NCBI RefSeq assembly: GCF_007677725.1
Contig: NZ_VEDF01000008.1
Coordinates: forward strand, 124,001-188,000
DNA length: 64,000 nucleotides
Source of the DNA: Pseudomonas sp. URMO17WK12:I11
Lineage (GTDB): Bacteria; Pseudomonadota; Gammaproteobacteria; Pseudomonadales; Pseudomonadaceae
Direction: 5' to 3'
The notes under the pieces: generated by a model
What the model was told of the DNA's origin: nothing
Database searches by the model: none
Seen by the model: only the letters and a program-made list of their open reading frames with translations
Translations under genes and position numbers: made by a program
Part shown: positions 28,924 to 38,400 of the stretch, piece by piece
How the letters are laid out: every line of letters starts with the position of its first letter
Position numbering within the stretch: position 1 is the first letter of the stretch

Positions 28924-30545
28924 ACCAGCGACGCCAGCCAGTTTCGCGTGCTCGCAGTGTTACCCACTTCGAATGGCAGATCGATACCGCGGGCCGTCAC
29001 GGTCTGCTGCAGGATGGCGCTGCGTTGGATCTCGTCATTGCACGCAGCGAGCTCCTCGGTGAACGCCTGCAACTCCACCACGTCGAGGTTGAACTCCAGC
29101 CGGCTCAGCTCCATCAGGTAACGGTCCAGCTCGGCGTTGATCGCCTGGAATTCCTGAACGCTGCCGGCATGGGGCGTGAGCGACTCGATGAAGGCCCAGA
29201 GCTTGTGCGCCATGGCGCTGTGCAGCAGGAAGTAGTTGAGGCCCAGGGTCACCACCCCGGTGACCAGGGCACCGGCGAATGCCGCCAGCTCGGTGCCGAA
29301 CGGGAAGCTCAGGAGCGGCACCAGCTGCGTATAGGCCATGGTGCCCACTACCGTCGCGGCGCCGACCGACAGCAGCGAGGTGACCGCCTGGCACTGTTCG
29401 ACGAAACTCAATTGGTCGGGGTTGAAGACCATCACCTTGACGGCCTTGACCAATTGCCCCCATAGCTCGCGAATGATCTTGATCGCCATTGCCTGGGTGG
29501 TGGCGAAGATGTTGAACACGGTGGTGGTCAGGCTACCCAGCACCCCGGCAAACACACCGTCCTTGAACGCCACCAGAAAATCCTTGAATCGCGCCTGCAC
29601 GCGCTTCCAGATGCCGTCGAGCGTCTTGCTGATGCTGTCGACGAACGCATCCAGGCTGAAGCGCTGCTTGAGCTTGTCCAGCAACGCGGGCAGTTGCTCA
29701 CGCAGCTCGAACCACACTTCGGCCATCACCAGGCCGAGCATTTGCCGCGTACCCATGGCCAGGCCTGCGGCGCCCGAAGCGCGGGCAGTCTGGTGCAGAA
29801 ACTTGCTGCTGGTGTAGTACGCCGCGTTGATCTGCTGGTCGTAGGGTGCCCTGGCCTCGGCATCGCGCTTGCGCATGCCATCTGGGTCTACCGCCTTGAG
29901 CTCCTTGATCTTGCTCTCGGTCTTGCGGATCTTGTCTTCCAGCGCCCGCGCTTCGTGCTGCTGCTGTGGGGTTTCCCTCGGCATGCTGCTAAGGCGCGTG
30001 CGGTCGCCGGCTAGAGACTTTTCGTGGTTGCTGATCAAGCCCGGTAGCTTGTTCAGATACGCATCGATGGGTGTTTGCTTCTTTGACTTGTTGACCGTCT
30101 CGTGAGTGGTCTGCAGGTTGCTGCTCTGATTGGCCAGCTCCACCCCATCGAGCCCGGCGAGGATGCGCCCGGCATCGCCGTGGATTTCCTTGGCGCTGAT
30201 CACATGATCGAGGTTGCGCTGCTCATGCGCAGGCATGACGGTGTTGCGATACGGGTCGACCAACGTACCCGCTGCCTGGCTGGCCTTATCGCGCTTGCCG
30301 GTGGCGACGTAGTTGGCGTGGCTGTGATAGGCCGCCGAGTCGTAGTGGGCAGTTTCTTTTTCGAAATGCTGGCGCTCGGCCTCCGTCGCCCATACCCCGT
30401 TGCGCACGTTGTGGATGGTGTCCACCTCGCCGCCCTGTTTATCCTTGAACAGCAAGAAGTCCAGGCCGAAGCTGGTGGTGAGGCTGGTGATGACGGTTTT
30501 CTCGAGCTCTTCGGCCCAGGGGAAATCTCGCGCGGCGGCGTGCAT
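28920..30545 (-). CDS. Large helical membrane protein of unknown function
   Basis: The 541-aa protein has a polar N-terminal half with a charged helical segment near residues 160-220 and a C-terminal half with several hydrophobic helices (GVFAGVLGSLTTTVFNIFAT; VGAATVVGTMAYTQLVPLLS; LAAFAGALVTGVVTLGLNYF). The start at 30545 follows AGGA by 7 bases; the frame is open to 30605 but the extension is Arg/Pro-rich. I do not recognise a family. It lies 60 bases after the 366-aa gene and is coupled to YkgJ. An inner-membrane effector or pore is conceivable, but nothing in the sequence proves it. Confidence 0.75.
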   Translation of the reverse strand: MHAAARDFPWAEELEKTVITSLTTSFGLDFLLFKDKQGGEVDTIHNVRNGVWATEAERQHFEKETAHYDSAAYHSHANYVATGKRDKASQAAGTLVDPYRNTVMPAHEQRNLDHVISAKEIHGDAGRILAGLDGVELANQSSNLQTTHETVNKSKKQTPIDAYLNKLPGLISNHEKSLAGDRTRLSSMPRETPQQQHEARALEDKIRKTESKIKELKAVDPDGMRKRDAEARAPYDQQINAAYYTSSKFLHQTARASGAAGLAMGTRQMLGLVMAEVWFELREQLPALLDKLKQRFSLDAFVDSISKTLDGIWKRVQARFKDFLVAFKDGVFAGVLGSLTTTVFNIFATTQAMAIKIIRELWGQLVKAVKVMVFNPDQLSFVEQCQAVTSLLSVGAATVVGTMAYTQLVPLLSFPFGTELAAFAGALVTGVVTLGLNYFLLHSAMAHKLWAFIESLTPHAGSVQEFQAINAELDRYLMELSRLEFNLDVVELQAFTEELAACNDEIQRSAILQQTVTARGIDLPFEVGNTASTRNWLASLV

Positions 30546-30605
30546 GGAGGCGTCCTTGGCAAATGTGGGAGGGGCGCAGCGGGGCCGGGCAGCCCCGCCG
30601 TGCAA

Positions 30606-31706
30606 TCAGGCAGGCTCGACGTGTGCCGCCTTGTTCTGGGTCAGGGTGATCTGTGCCTGCAGCTTGTCGTCGTTGAGAATCATCGAGCCGTCGGCGTCGG
30701 TGGCCATGACCGGCACGTCGTTGGCGTCCTTCACGACGTTGCCGTTGACTTCCTTGACCTTGAACAGCGGCGTGGTGATCAGGTCGACAAGGATGGCCGC
30801 CAAGGTGAAACCGTTGTTGATCGCGCGCAGGATGTTCTCGCTCATGCTGGCCATTTCTGCCTGCGGGTCGAGCTTGCGCGAGCGGATGTCTTCGATGCGC
30901 CGAGCCGCGTACTTGAGGTGTTCGAAGTACTTGTCGAACTGCCCGTAGACGGACTTCAGCACATCGTTGATATCGAAGGCGTAGTCTTCAGCCTTGCTCA
31001 ACTGCTTCTGCGCCTTGCGCAACTTGCTGATCGCGCTGTCCACTTCCCGGTCGGCCTTGTTGGCGTTTTTCAGCGCTTCATCACCGTGGCTGTCGTAGGC
31101 CCAGCCCGCAATCGCCAGCACTGGCCCTGCCACGGCAGCACCCAGAATCGCCGTGCCGCCGGCCATGCCCAGACCACCGGTGGCCAGCGAGCCACCGCCA
31201 ATCGCCGCCAGCGTCGCATTGGTCGCCGCGACCCCGGCCAGCGACGAGATCGCCGTGCCGGTCGATGCCGCACCCAGCGCCATCACGCCACCGTACACCG
31301 CAAACCCTGCCGCAGCGCCCGCAATACCGGCCCCTGCCGTGGCGCCCAGCACGCCAACGGCGGTGTAGCTATAGCTCTCGATGCTCTGCAGCTTGTGCTT
31401 GGGAATGTTGATTTTCAGCTTGTCCTGGCGGTCTGCGTTGAGCTTTTCCAGCAACGCGTTGGCCAGGGTCTTGAACTCATCGAATTTCTTGCCGATTTCC
31501 AGCTCTTCCCGACCCAGCGCCTCAAGTGCGGCATTGGTGGCTTTTTCCTGCACATCGAAGGCGTCTTTCTTCTCGGCATAACGCGCTTTGGCGGCGTTGA
31601 CGATGTCGTCGGCTTCGGAGTGCTTTTGGTAGCCGTCGTAGCCTTTCTTGGCACCGTAGGCAGCACTCACCAGCGCCGCAGCGCCGAGGATCAGGGGAAG
31701 TGGCAT
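30606..31706 (-). CDS. Gly/Ala-rich membrane protein with coiled coils
   Basis: The 366-aa protein begins with a short hydrophobic segment (MPLPLILGAAALVSAAYGAK) and a coiled coil (residues 35-100). A long Gly/Ala-rich hydrophobic centre follows (VGVLGATAGAGIAGAAAGFA; GGGSLATGGLGMAGGTAILG; residues 115-215), then a second coiled coil near 225-290. A glycine-rich hydrophobic core between coiled coils suggests membrane insertion or oligomeric assembly. I recognise no named family. It lies 25 bases after the WYL regulator gene, in the same operon. Confidence 0.78.
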   Translation of the reverse strand: MPLPLILGAAALVSAAYGAKKGYDGYQKHSEADDIVNAAKARYAEKKDAFDVQEKATNAALEALGREELEIGKKFDEFKTLANALLEKLNADRQDKLKINIPKHKLQSIESYSYTAVGVLGATAGAGIAGAAAGFAVYGGVMALGAASTGTAISSLAGVAATNATLAAIGGGSLATGGLGMAGGTAILGAAVAGPVLAIAGWAYDSHGDEALKNANKADREVDSAISKLRKAQKQLSKAEDYAFDINDVLKSVYGQFDKYFEHLKYAARRIEDIRSRKLDPQAEMASMSENILRAINNGFTLAAILVDLITTPLFKVKEVNGNVVKDANDVPVMATDADGSMILNDDKLQAQITLTQNKAAHVEPA

Positions 31707-31731
31707 GGCAATGTCCTTTTGATTGTGAAGG

Positions 31732-32769
31732 TCAGGCAGGTTGCAGTTGCGGGGTTGTGTACGTGTTCTGGTAAAGCGCATGCATCGAACGAATCCGCTC
31801 GCGCACTTCATCCACCCAGACGTCCGGGGCATGCAGGCGAATGTTGTCGTTCAGCGCAAAAATCCACCAAAGCGTCTCGCGGTCCAGCGGCACGACGGCG
31901 TGCAGGCGATGCCAGCCTTCCAGCGAAACGCCGCTCAACGTCTGCTGTTCGCTGAGCGGCGTCTCCTTGAGCAGCGCCGCGATCTGCGGACGCACATCCG
32001 CGATCAACTCCACCTGGCCATCGGCCTCGCGGAAGCTGAAAACGCCGCTGGCGATATAGGCATCCACATCGAAGCTTTCATGCGCATGCGCCGCCTCATC
32101 CAGCAGACGCACCTCGGCCATGCGGTGCAAGGCGAACTGGCGTAGATCGCCATAGCCCTCCACCGACGCCAGCAGATAGCTCACCGCATGGCGCGACACC
32201 AGCCCAGCCGGGTGCAGACGGAACTGCTTGAGCCCGCCCTTGCTGCGGCTGTGATAACTGACCAGCAGCTGCTTGCGCTCCAACAGCCCGGCCGAAACCT
32301 GCGCCCAGGTGTCTGCGCCCACCGGCGCCGGCAGCAAGGCTTTGCCATTGGGCAGCGAGCGCACCCGCCTGGCCCAGTCCGCCAGGCCATTGCCGCCCAG
32401 ACCGTAGAGGTAGTTGCGAGCGCGGCGGAATTGCGGGCCCAGCTGGTCCAGCACGCTTTGCGGCAGGATTGGGCTCAGGTGGCCTTCGGAGAGGAACAAC
32501 GCCAAGGCCGTGGGCGCGTCCATGTCTTCCAGCCGCAGCGGCGCTTCGCGGGTGAAGCTCCAGCGGAACGGCATTTCGCTGTCATCGCACTGCAGCGAGA
32601 ACGGGATCGACAACCGGCTCAGGTCGCGCTGGATGGAACGCAGGGTCACCGAGAAGCCCCTGTCACGGAGCTTTTCCAGCAGCGTGGGCGTCGCGATCCG
32701 ATGCGGTTCGGTGGGGATCAGCCGGAGCAAGGCGAAGAGCCTTAGCAACGTGTCCTTGGCTTGGGACAT
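31732..32769 (-). CDS. WYL-domain transcriptional regulator (DeoR-type HTH), copy 1
   Basis: The 345-aa protein has an N-terminal winged helix (IATPTLLEKLRDRGFSVTLR then SIQRDLSRL, residues 22-60) and a WYL ligand-binding domain near 165-230 (LLVSYHSRSKG; LHPAGLVSRHAVSYLLASVE; LRQFALHRM) with a WCX tail. WYL proteins are frequent regulators of defence loci and bind nucleic-acid ligands. It is paralogous to the regulator at 60822-61838. It sits at the head of the membrane-protein operon, 125 bases after the zinc-ribbon gene. Confidence 0.88.
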   Translation of the reverse strand: MSQAKDTLLRLFALLRLIPTEPHRIATPTLLEKLRDRGFSVTLRSIQRDLSRLSIPFSLQCDDSEMPFRWSFTREAPLRLEDMDAPTALALFLSEGHLSPILPQSVLDQLGPQFRRARNYLYGLGGNGLADWARRVRSLPNGKALLPAPVGADTWAQVSAGLLERKQLLVSYHSRSKGGLKQFRLHPAGLVSRHAVSYLLASVEGYGDLRQFALHRMAEVRLLDEAAHAHESFDVDAYIASGVFSFREADGQVELIADVRPQIAALLKETPLSEQQTLSGVSLEGWHRLHAVVPLDRETLWWIFALNDNIRLHAPDVWVDEVRERIRSMHALYQNTYTTPQLQPA

Positions 32770-32894
32770 TTCAACTTCCTGTCATTTGTCACAACTGGGC
32801 GCCAAGAGAATGGCGTCAAGATGGGGTGGATCGTACTTAAATGGATGGCGTTGTGCTATCAAATATTTCGGGCGCCGGTGTTGGGTGTGGGGGT

Positions 32895-33182
32895 TCATTG
32901 GGTTGGCTCTTGGGGCGTGGGCCTATGGTGGGGGACGGGGGCGACAGTTTGTGTCGCGTGGGGGGCGGGGGGTTGGCAGTGGTGGGCTAGGAAGTGGGAT
33001 AGGCGGGCTTTGAGAGTCTCTTTGTGTGTAGCGGCGCGGCGGGGCGGGGATGGGGTTTGGCAGTTGGGGCAGTGGGTGAACCAGTGGAGGTCTGGGGTTA
33101 GGACTTCGGTTGGGGGGAGGATGGTTTTTTTCCAGGGGCAGTTGGGGCAGGTTAGGGTGTAGGGGAGGGGGGTGGTTGGCAT
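32895..33182 (-). CDS. Small zinc-ribbon protein, copy 1
   Basis: The 95-aa protein has two Cys pairs, CPNCPWKKT (residues 12-20) and FTHCPNCQT (residues 35-43), separated by PTEVLTPDLHW. The layout C-x2-C-x-W-x-K-T ... VL-x-P ... CP-x-C is shared with the 66-aa protein at 53137-53337, so the two are paralogues. The rest is Pro/Thr/His-rich and the coding strand is strongly C-rich, unlike its neighbours. A nucleic-acid-binding or adaptor role is a guess. Confidence 0.75.
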   Translation of the reverse strand: MPTTPLPYTLTCPNCPWKKTILPPTEVLTPDLHWFTHCPNCQTPSPPRRAATHKETLKARLSHFLAHHCQPPAPHATQTVAPVPHHRPTPQEPTQ

Positions 33183-33254
33183 GGGAGAGATATTCGAGTG
33201 GGGGAGGTGGTGCGAGGATGTGGTTGGGGGGCGACAGGGCTTGTCGTCGCGAGA

Positions 33255-33386
33255 GCCGGGGTAATCTGAACAGATTGTTTAATATATTGATTTTAATAAA
33301 TAATATCGGTTGATTTTTTTCGTTGGAATGCCATTTGGAATGCCGATAGGATTTGCTTGGCGCCTTGGGCGTCCTGATGTGGTGCT
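33255..33386 (+). repeat. Direct repeat DR-A (left)
   Basis: This copy runs from GCCGGGGTAATCTGAACAGA through TTGGAATGCCATTTGGAATG to GATGTGGTGCT. It matches DR-B at 39056-39184, with highest identity in the outer 20 bases and in the last 55 bases (ATGCCATTTGGAATrCCGAT, then AGGATTTGCTTGGyrCC). The AT-rich middle differs. The two copies bracket the two-dynamin cassette. Confidence 0.85.
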
Positions 33387-33454
33387 ATTAGTCGCTGCTG
33401 ATCGAAAACTGATCCAGGTGGTACGAGCTGATCCACCCGCAGTACAGCGGCCTT

Positions 33455-33745
33455 ACCGTCGTCGAAGTCTTGGAACTGGAGCGCGTCGGAATGATGCCGA
33501 TGCCAACGCCTTTCGACAGCTATGTAGAGGGCACGGTTCGTGTTTCCAGCACATCCCTGATCAACTTGGCTCGCAATCGCTATTCAGTACCCTGCGATTG
33601 TGCTGGAAAGTGGGTCAGCAGTTGGCTCTATCCCCCTCGGATCGTCGTTATTGCCGATGATGGTGTGATTGTCAGCCATGAGCGACTGTTTGATCGAGAT
33701 CAGGTCAGCTACGACTGGTCTCCGAGCGGGTCGCTCAGTCGTCAG
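33455..33745 (+). pseudogene. Remnant of an IS21-family IstA transposase (C-terminal part)
   Basis: In one frame the stretch reads MPMPTPFDSYVEG, then RVSSTSLINLARNRYSVPCD, IVVIADDGVIVSHERLFDRD and QVSYDW. This follows the C-terminal pattern of IstA transposases (PFDGYVE, RNRYSVP, H-R-x-x-DR, YDW). The N-terminal DDE core, the istB partner and clear IS ends are missing, so this is a scar. It lies just right of DR-A. Confidence 0.8.
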
Positions 33746-33782
33746 GCGCCCGCTGCGTTTTGCAGCAGGCGCTTGAAGCCAG

Positions 33783-35486
33783 TCAGTTCAATTTCTTGAA
33801 TTCTGCGTCGATGGCTTCGGCCTCAACGCGCCAGGCTTGGAAGCGCTGTTGACGTAAACGGCTTTCATCCACATTGGTCTGCAGCTCTTGTCGACGTGTG
33901 TTGAGCAGCAAGTAGTCGGGGAAGAACTGCTCTTTGAAGCGTTCGGAGTTGACCAGGTCAAGGAAGTCCTGACGCTGCTTCTCGAAATTACTGACTATTT
34001 CAACGACAGTCTTCTTGAACGCTTCTTCGCGTTTGTATTGTTCCCAGCTATCCCAGGCTTCAAGCGCTACCCCGATAAAGGCCAGTGCTCCGTTTGCTCC
34101 TTTGGCAAACTTCACGGCGCCCCATGGCTTGAACTTCAGGTACTTGCCGATATCCATGCCCACCGTCTTGGCAATCGTCGTCAGGCCATCGCGCGCGGCC
34201 AGTACCGTGGTGTTGTTTATCAAGTTGCCTTTGAGCACATGGTTGATGCCTTGTTTGCCCAGCGCCTTGACGGTGGTATTGAAGTGGTTGACCTCACTGT
34301 CGAAGCCAACCTGCATTTTCTCGACCTCAAGCGTGATCGACTGGGTTTGACGGCTGAACTCGTTCTGCAGGCGAGTGGACACGATAATGCCTTCTGCGCC
34401 AATTTCTCGCTCGAAAAAGTCACCGAAGGTTTCCAGGCTGGAACCCTTGGCTTGAAGGATCAGGTCAGAGAAGTAGCGTGTGGCAAAGTTGCGTAGGTTG
34501 ATGCGTGCATCTTCGATTTGCTGCCCAGTCACTGCCAGCTGTTTGACCAGACGCGTGTTGAGCTCGTCAAGCCGGCCAACCTCCTGTGCAACCTTCTCAT
34601 CGTTCTCGATGGCAACAGGCAGTTGGTTGTTGAGCACGTCACGGATCACGCTGGCGCGCATTTCGTTGGCCAGCGCGACGCTGCCTCCGTTCTGCTGGAT
34701 CTTGCCTGTGGTAGCCGTCTGCAAGGTTTCGATATGCGACAACTCTTTGAATTGCTCGAGGTTGGCCAGCCAGTGTTCGACACCCAGGTCGAAGGGGTTG
34801 GCGGCGACGGCGACGATGGACAGCTCGGTCGCCTCCTTGTCAGTCAGTCCGATCTGTTCACGAAGTCGACCTACCACGTTGTCGCGTTTGACCTGCAGGT
34901 TGGACTGGTAGTCCTGCTCGTCCTCTACATCGGCCACCTCATCGAAGCGGCTGAGGACGAACACTGTGCGGGGCAGTAGGCCCAGAGTGCGGAACAACCA
35001 GGTCAGGTCATCCTTGTGGCTTTCCTTGATAGGGTTGGTCGAGTTCATCACGTAAAGCACCAGGTGCGATTCGCTCACGTACTTCTTGGTAATGTCCTTG
35101 TACTTTTCGAGGCTGTGCGTTTCGGCATTTTCCTGCTCCTTGAAGCCGAACAACCCAGGGGTGTCGATCAGCACGAAGTCTTCGCCGACCTCGTAGACTT
35201 TCACCTCATTGGAGGACTCCTGATGGCTAATCTTCATGCTGGTCTTATCCAGCTTCTCCATCCAGGCCGCCGCGATAGAGGTCTTGCCTTCGGAAAAGCC
35301 TCCAATCAGAGCGACCTTGAGTTTTTCACCAGACATACCACTGATGACATTCTGCAGCTTGCCGATCAACGCAGGATCAATCGGTATTCCGGCCTGTGCG
35401 CCTTGCCCGAGAAACTCTTGCAGCCTGTCGAGCAATGTCAGTGCGCTCGCCTGTTGGGCCTTGAACGTCTTGAGGGTGTTTTCCAT
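33783..35486 (-). CDS. LeoA-like dynamin-family GTPase
   Basis: The 567-aa protein has a GTPase domain: G1 GGFSEGKTS (residues 62-70, Lys68), G3 DTPGLFG near 108 and G4-like LSRFDEV near 178. A long helical stalk with coiled coils follows, then a hydrophobic stretch near 480 (GANGALAFIGVALEAWDSW) that could touch membrane. It resembles LeoA of enterotoxigenic E. coli, a bacterial dynamin that works with LeoB/LeoC; the dynamin pair named Eleos is a reported anti-phage system. The 1081-aa gene upstream ends in TAATG, one base shared with this start, so both are co-translated. Confidence 0.88.
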   Translation of the reverse strand: MENTLKTFKAQQASALTLLDRLQEFLGQGAQAGIPIDPALIGKLQNVISGMSGEKLKVALIGGFSEGKTSIAAAWMEKLDKTSMKISHQESSNEVKVYEVGEDFVLIDTPGLFGFKEQENAETHSLEKYKDITKKYVSESHLVLYVMNSTNPIKESHKDDLTWLFRTLGLLPRTVFVLSRFDEVADVEDEQDYQSNLQVKRDNVVGRLREQIGLTDKEATELSIVAVAANPFDLGVEHWLANLEQFKELSHIETLQTATTGKIQQNGGSVALANEMRASVIRDVLNNQLPVAIENDEKVAQEVGRLDELNTRLVKQLAVTGQQIEDARINLRNFATRYFSDLILQAKGSSLETFGDFFEREIGAEGIIVSTRLQNEFSRQTQSITLEVEKMQVGFDSEVNHFNTTVKALGKQGINHVLKGNLINNTTVLAARDGLTTIAKTVGMDIGKYLKFKPWGAVKFAKGANGALAFIGVALEAWDSWEQYKREEAFKKTVVEIVSNFEKQRQDFLDLVNSERFKEQFFPDYLLLNTRRQELQTNVDESRLRQQRFQAWRVEAEAIDAEFKKLN

Positions 35487-38400
35487 TACAGGTTTCCTGC
35501 GATTTCGATTTGGCGGGAGAGGATTTTCAGGCGGTTGGTCGAGCGAGTCAGCGTGTTCACCTGGTTTGCAGCCTGTTTGGCAGGTGCTTCCAGTGCGTGG
35601 TCGAGTTGCTCGATCGTTTCCTGCATATCGTTTAGGGCAGCGTCCAGGCTTGCGTGTAGTGTTTCGCGCAGTTGCTCGGTAGCGCTGCGCAGATTCTTAT
35701 CAAGGGCCAGACGTTGTTGGGACTTTTTGTAGTCCGAGCTGAGCGCGCTAAAAATGGCTTTACCGACCGAGACGAGTGCGGCAACTACCGAGGCGCCGAC
35801 GAACCAGAGACTGGCCCCGCCAGTAAATGGTGCCGCAGCGATCCCCGCAAGACTGGCCAGTAGCCCGATCACGTTGATGCCGTTATCGATTTTTATGTTG
35901 AGGTTGAAATGCTCGTTGAAGCGCATGCTGCCCAGCTTTGCATAGCTTGCAGTCAGTTCCTGAGCATGTTTTTCGAAGCGTTTGAGAATATCTTCGGCCG
36001 CCTTCTGGAATTTGCCGACTTCTGCGTTCACAGCCACCGGTAGCTGCTTGCCCAGCAGTTTTTGCTGGGTTTCAAGCTCCTCGGCCAAGGTGCTTTTGAA
36101 CGCGTCGTTGCTGATATCTGCTTCGATTTGTTTGTAGACACTGTTGCGCACGGTGCTGGCGAAGTCATCGATCAAAGTCTCGCCGCAGGCTTCCAGCCGT
36201 TTTTTCAGCGCTTGGTAGCTACTGCTCAGCTGACTTTTGGCACTTTGCTCTTCTTGAGAGAGCTTTCTCGACAGGGCGCTCAGGGTTTGTTGCACGCCTG
36301 AAAGTGTCGTGGTGGTCTGGTTGAGCGCATCATTGGCCTTGTTGAAGTTGGCCCGGACGATCTTGGCTTTGCCGTTGAGGATCAACCGGTCACCCAGCAA
36401 CTGCAGGAAGGCACGCAGGCGGGACTTTTCCAGCAACTCGTCGGCGCCGAAGTCCTCAAGCGCTTTGATGCGACGTTTGGCATTCTGCGAGCCTGGCGCA
36501 AGATGGTCGGTGGAGGCGAGGAATGCCGGCAGCGCGCTTAGTGGAAACACCTCCTGATAGTGTTTGCCAAGCTGCTCGCCCATCTTCTCGTTCAGCCCAG
36601 CAAGGCTGATGCTTTCGTCATCGGAAACCAGCGGTCTGTTGCCCAAAGAATGCCTGGGGCTGGTGATCTTCTTGTTGAAAATGGCCCAGACTTCGGTTTG
36701 CGCCCCCAGGTGCTGCTTGATCTTCTCCAGTGTGCCTTGGTGTTGCCCATCGCCCGTTTGAGGCGGTGCTGGCTGGTTAGTGACATAGAACACTGCATGA
36801 GCCGTCTGCACTGCACGTTCTATCTGCTCGAGTACCAGGCCTTCCTTGCCCTCGATACCTGGTACATCCAGCAGTGCGAATGGCTGGCCGTCTAGCTCGA
36901 ACTCGTAGCGCTGTGTCTCTCGGGTATAGTCGGCACGGCCGTCACCGATGATTTCACCATCGGCATGCAGCTGTAGCTGTCCAACCAGGTCTGCCAGCTG
37001 GCTCTCACTTTCCAGGCGCTGCTGAACGAGCGTCTGTTGCTGTTGGGCTGCCTGTGCCTGTTGGGCGGCAAGTGCCGCACTGGCGTCGTCGCGCGCCACA
37101 GTTACCGAATCCAGTTGCCACTCTAGCGCAAGGCGTTCTTGGCGGGTCTTCTGTTGTTCGGCGTTTAGGATAGCTGCGGCGTTGTCGCGTGCCTGAGTGG
37201 TCTCGGCCAGTGAGGCGGTGACCTTGTTCAGCTCGATTTCTTCGGGCATCTTCCTGAACAGACTCAAGAGCTTCTGCCAGAGAGAGGCGGTGCTTTTGCG
37301 TGTGGCGAGAAGCGCATGCAGCCTGGTAACGGCCGCGAGGGCATCCTTATGCGCCTGCTCGTGTTGTTCGAACTCCGTCCCAAGTTGTTGATGCAATTCG
37401 CTGGATCGGGCATCAGCTTGGTCGAGTGCGCTCTGGGCTTCACTGAAGGGTTGTTCGAACTGCCGCATTGTGGCACTCAGTTGCTGCGTCAGTTCGTCAA
37501 GTTGCGCTTCGGTTTGCTTGATGTCCTGTTGCAGCTGGTGCAGTTTTTCTTCGGTCATCCCATACTGCTCGCGCAACTTGCGGAATGCTTGCTGGCTGGC
37601 CCGCTTGCCGGGCTCTTGTAGCAGAATGCGCAAGGTTTCGATCAGGGTCGACTTGCCCGCGCCGGTCTCTCCGTAGAATGCAATGGTGAATGTGTTCCAC
37701 TCGGCGTTCTTCTCAAGTTCGGCGAGCCGCTCGTAAAGGGCTGTGCGATGTTCGTTGAGGCGCTGGAGCGCCTCTTCTCGGGCCTGGTTCAAGGCCTCGT
37801 CTTCCGAAGGGTGTCGCAGTTCAGCAATGATCAGTGCCAGTTCATCATTGATTTGCTGGTAAACGTCACGTGGGCTGTTCAGTTCGAGTTTCATCGTGTT
37901 TGCTTTGGCGGGTTGTTTGGGCGCGCGGGTTGGCTTTTTTTCTGGAGCGGATGATTGAGTGGGCTCTGGGGAGGGCGGTAAGCACGCTTTGAAGCGTGAT
38001 TTGGTCAGTACTTCGGGCAGCCGCTCCCAGTAATCGGTGTGGCCGAAGTCATTCATCTCGATGCTCTCGAAGTGCTCGGCTTCGTTACGCCCTAGGCAAG
38101 ATTCACCCACGTTCAGCAGCAGGGTCTTGTCTGCCTTCGAATAGGCATTGATCAATCGGCCCTGAAGTGCGCCGCGCATTTTGCGTGCCTCGATAGCGGT
38201 GACCTCGACGGCTGCCGCCATCAGCAGTACATCGTTGATGATCAACTGTTGCCTGCTCGAAAAACTTTTCAGACTGCTGATGACCAGTCGGCCGCCGAGC
38301 GAGTGGCCGATCAGGTTGATGGTCTTGATCTGTGGATGGTGGCTGTTCAGGTAGTCCTGAAGTTGGTCGAGTAATACCGTACCCATGCTTTCCGCGCGTG

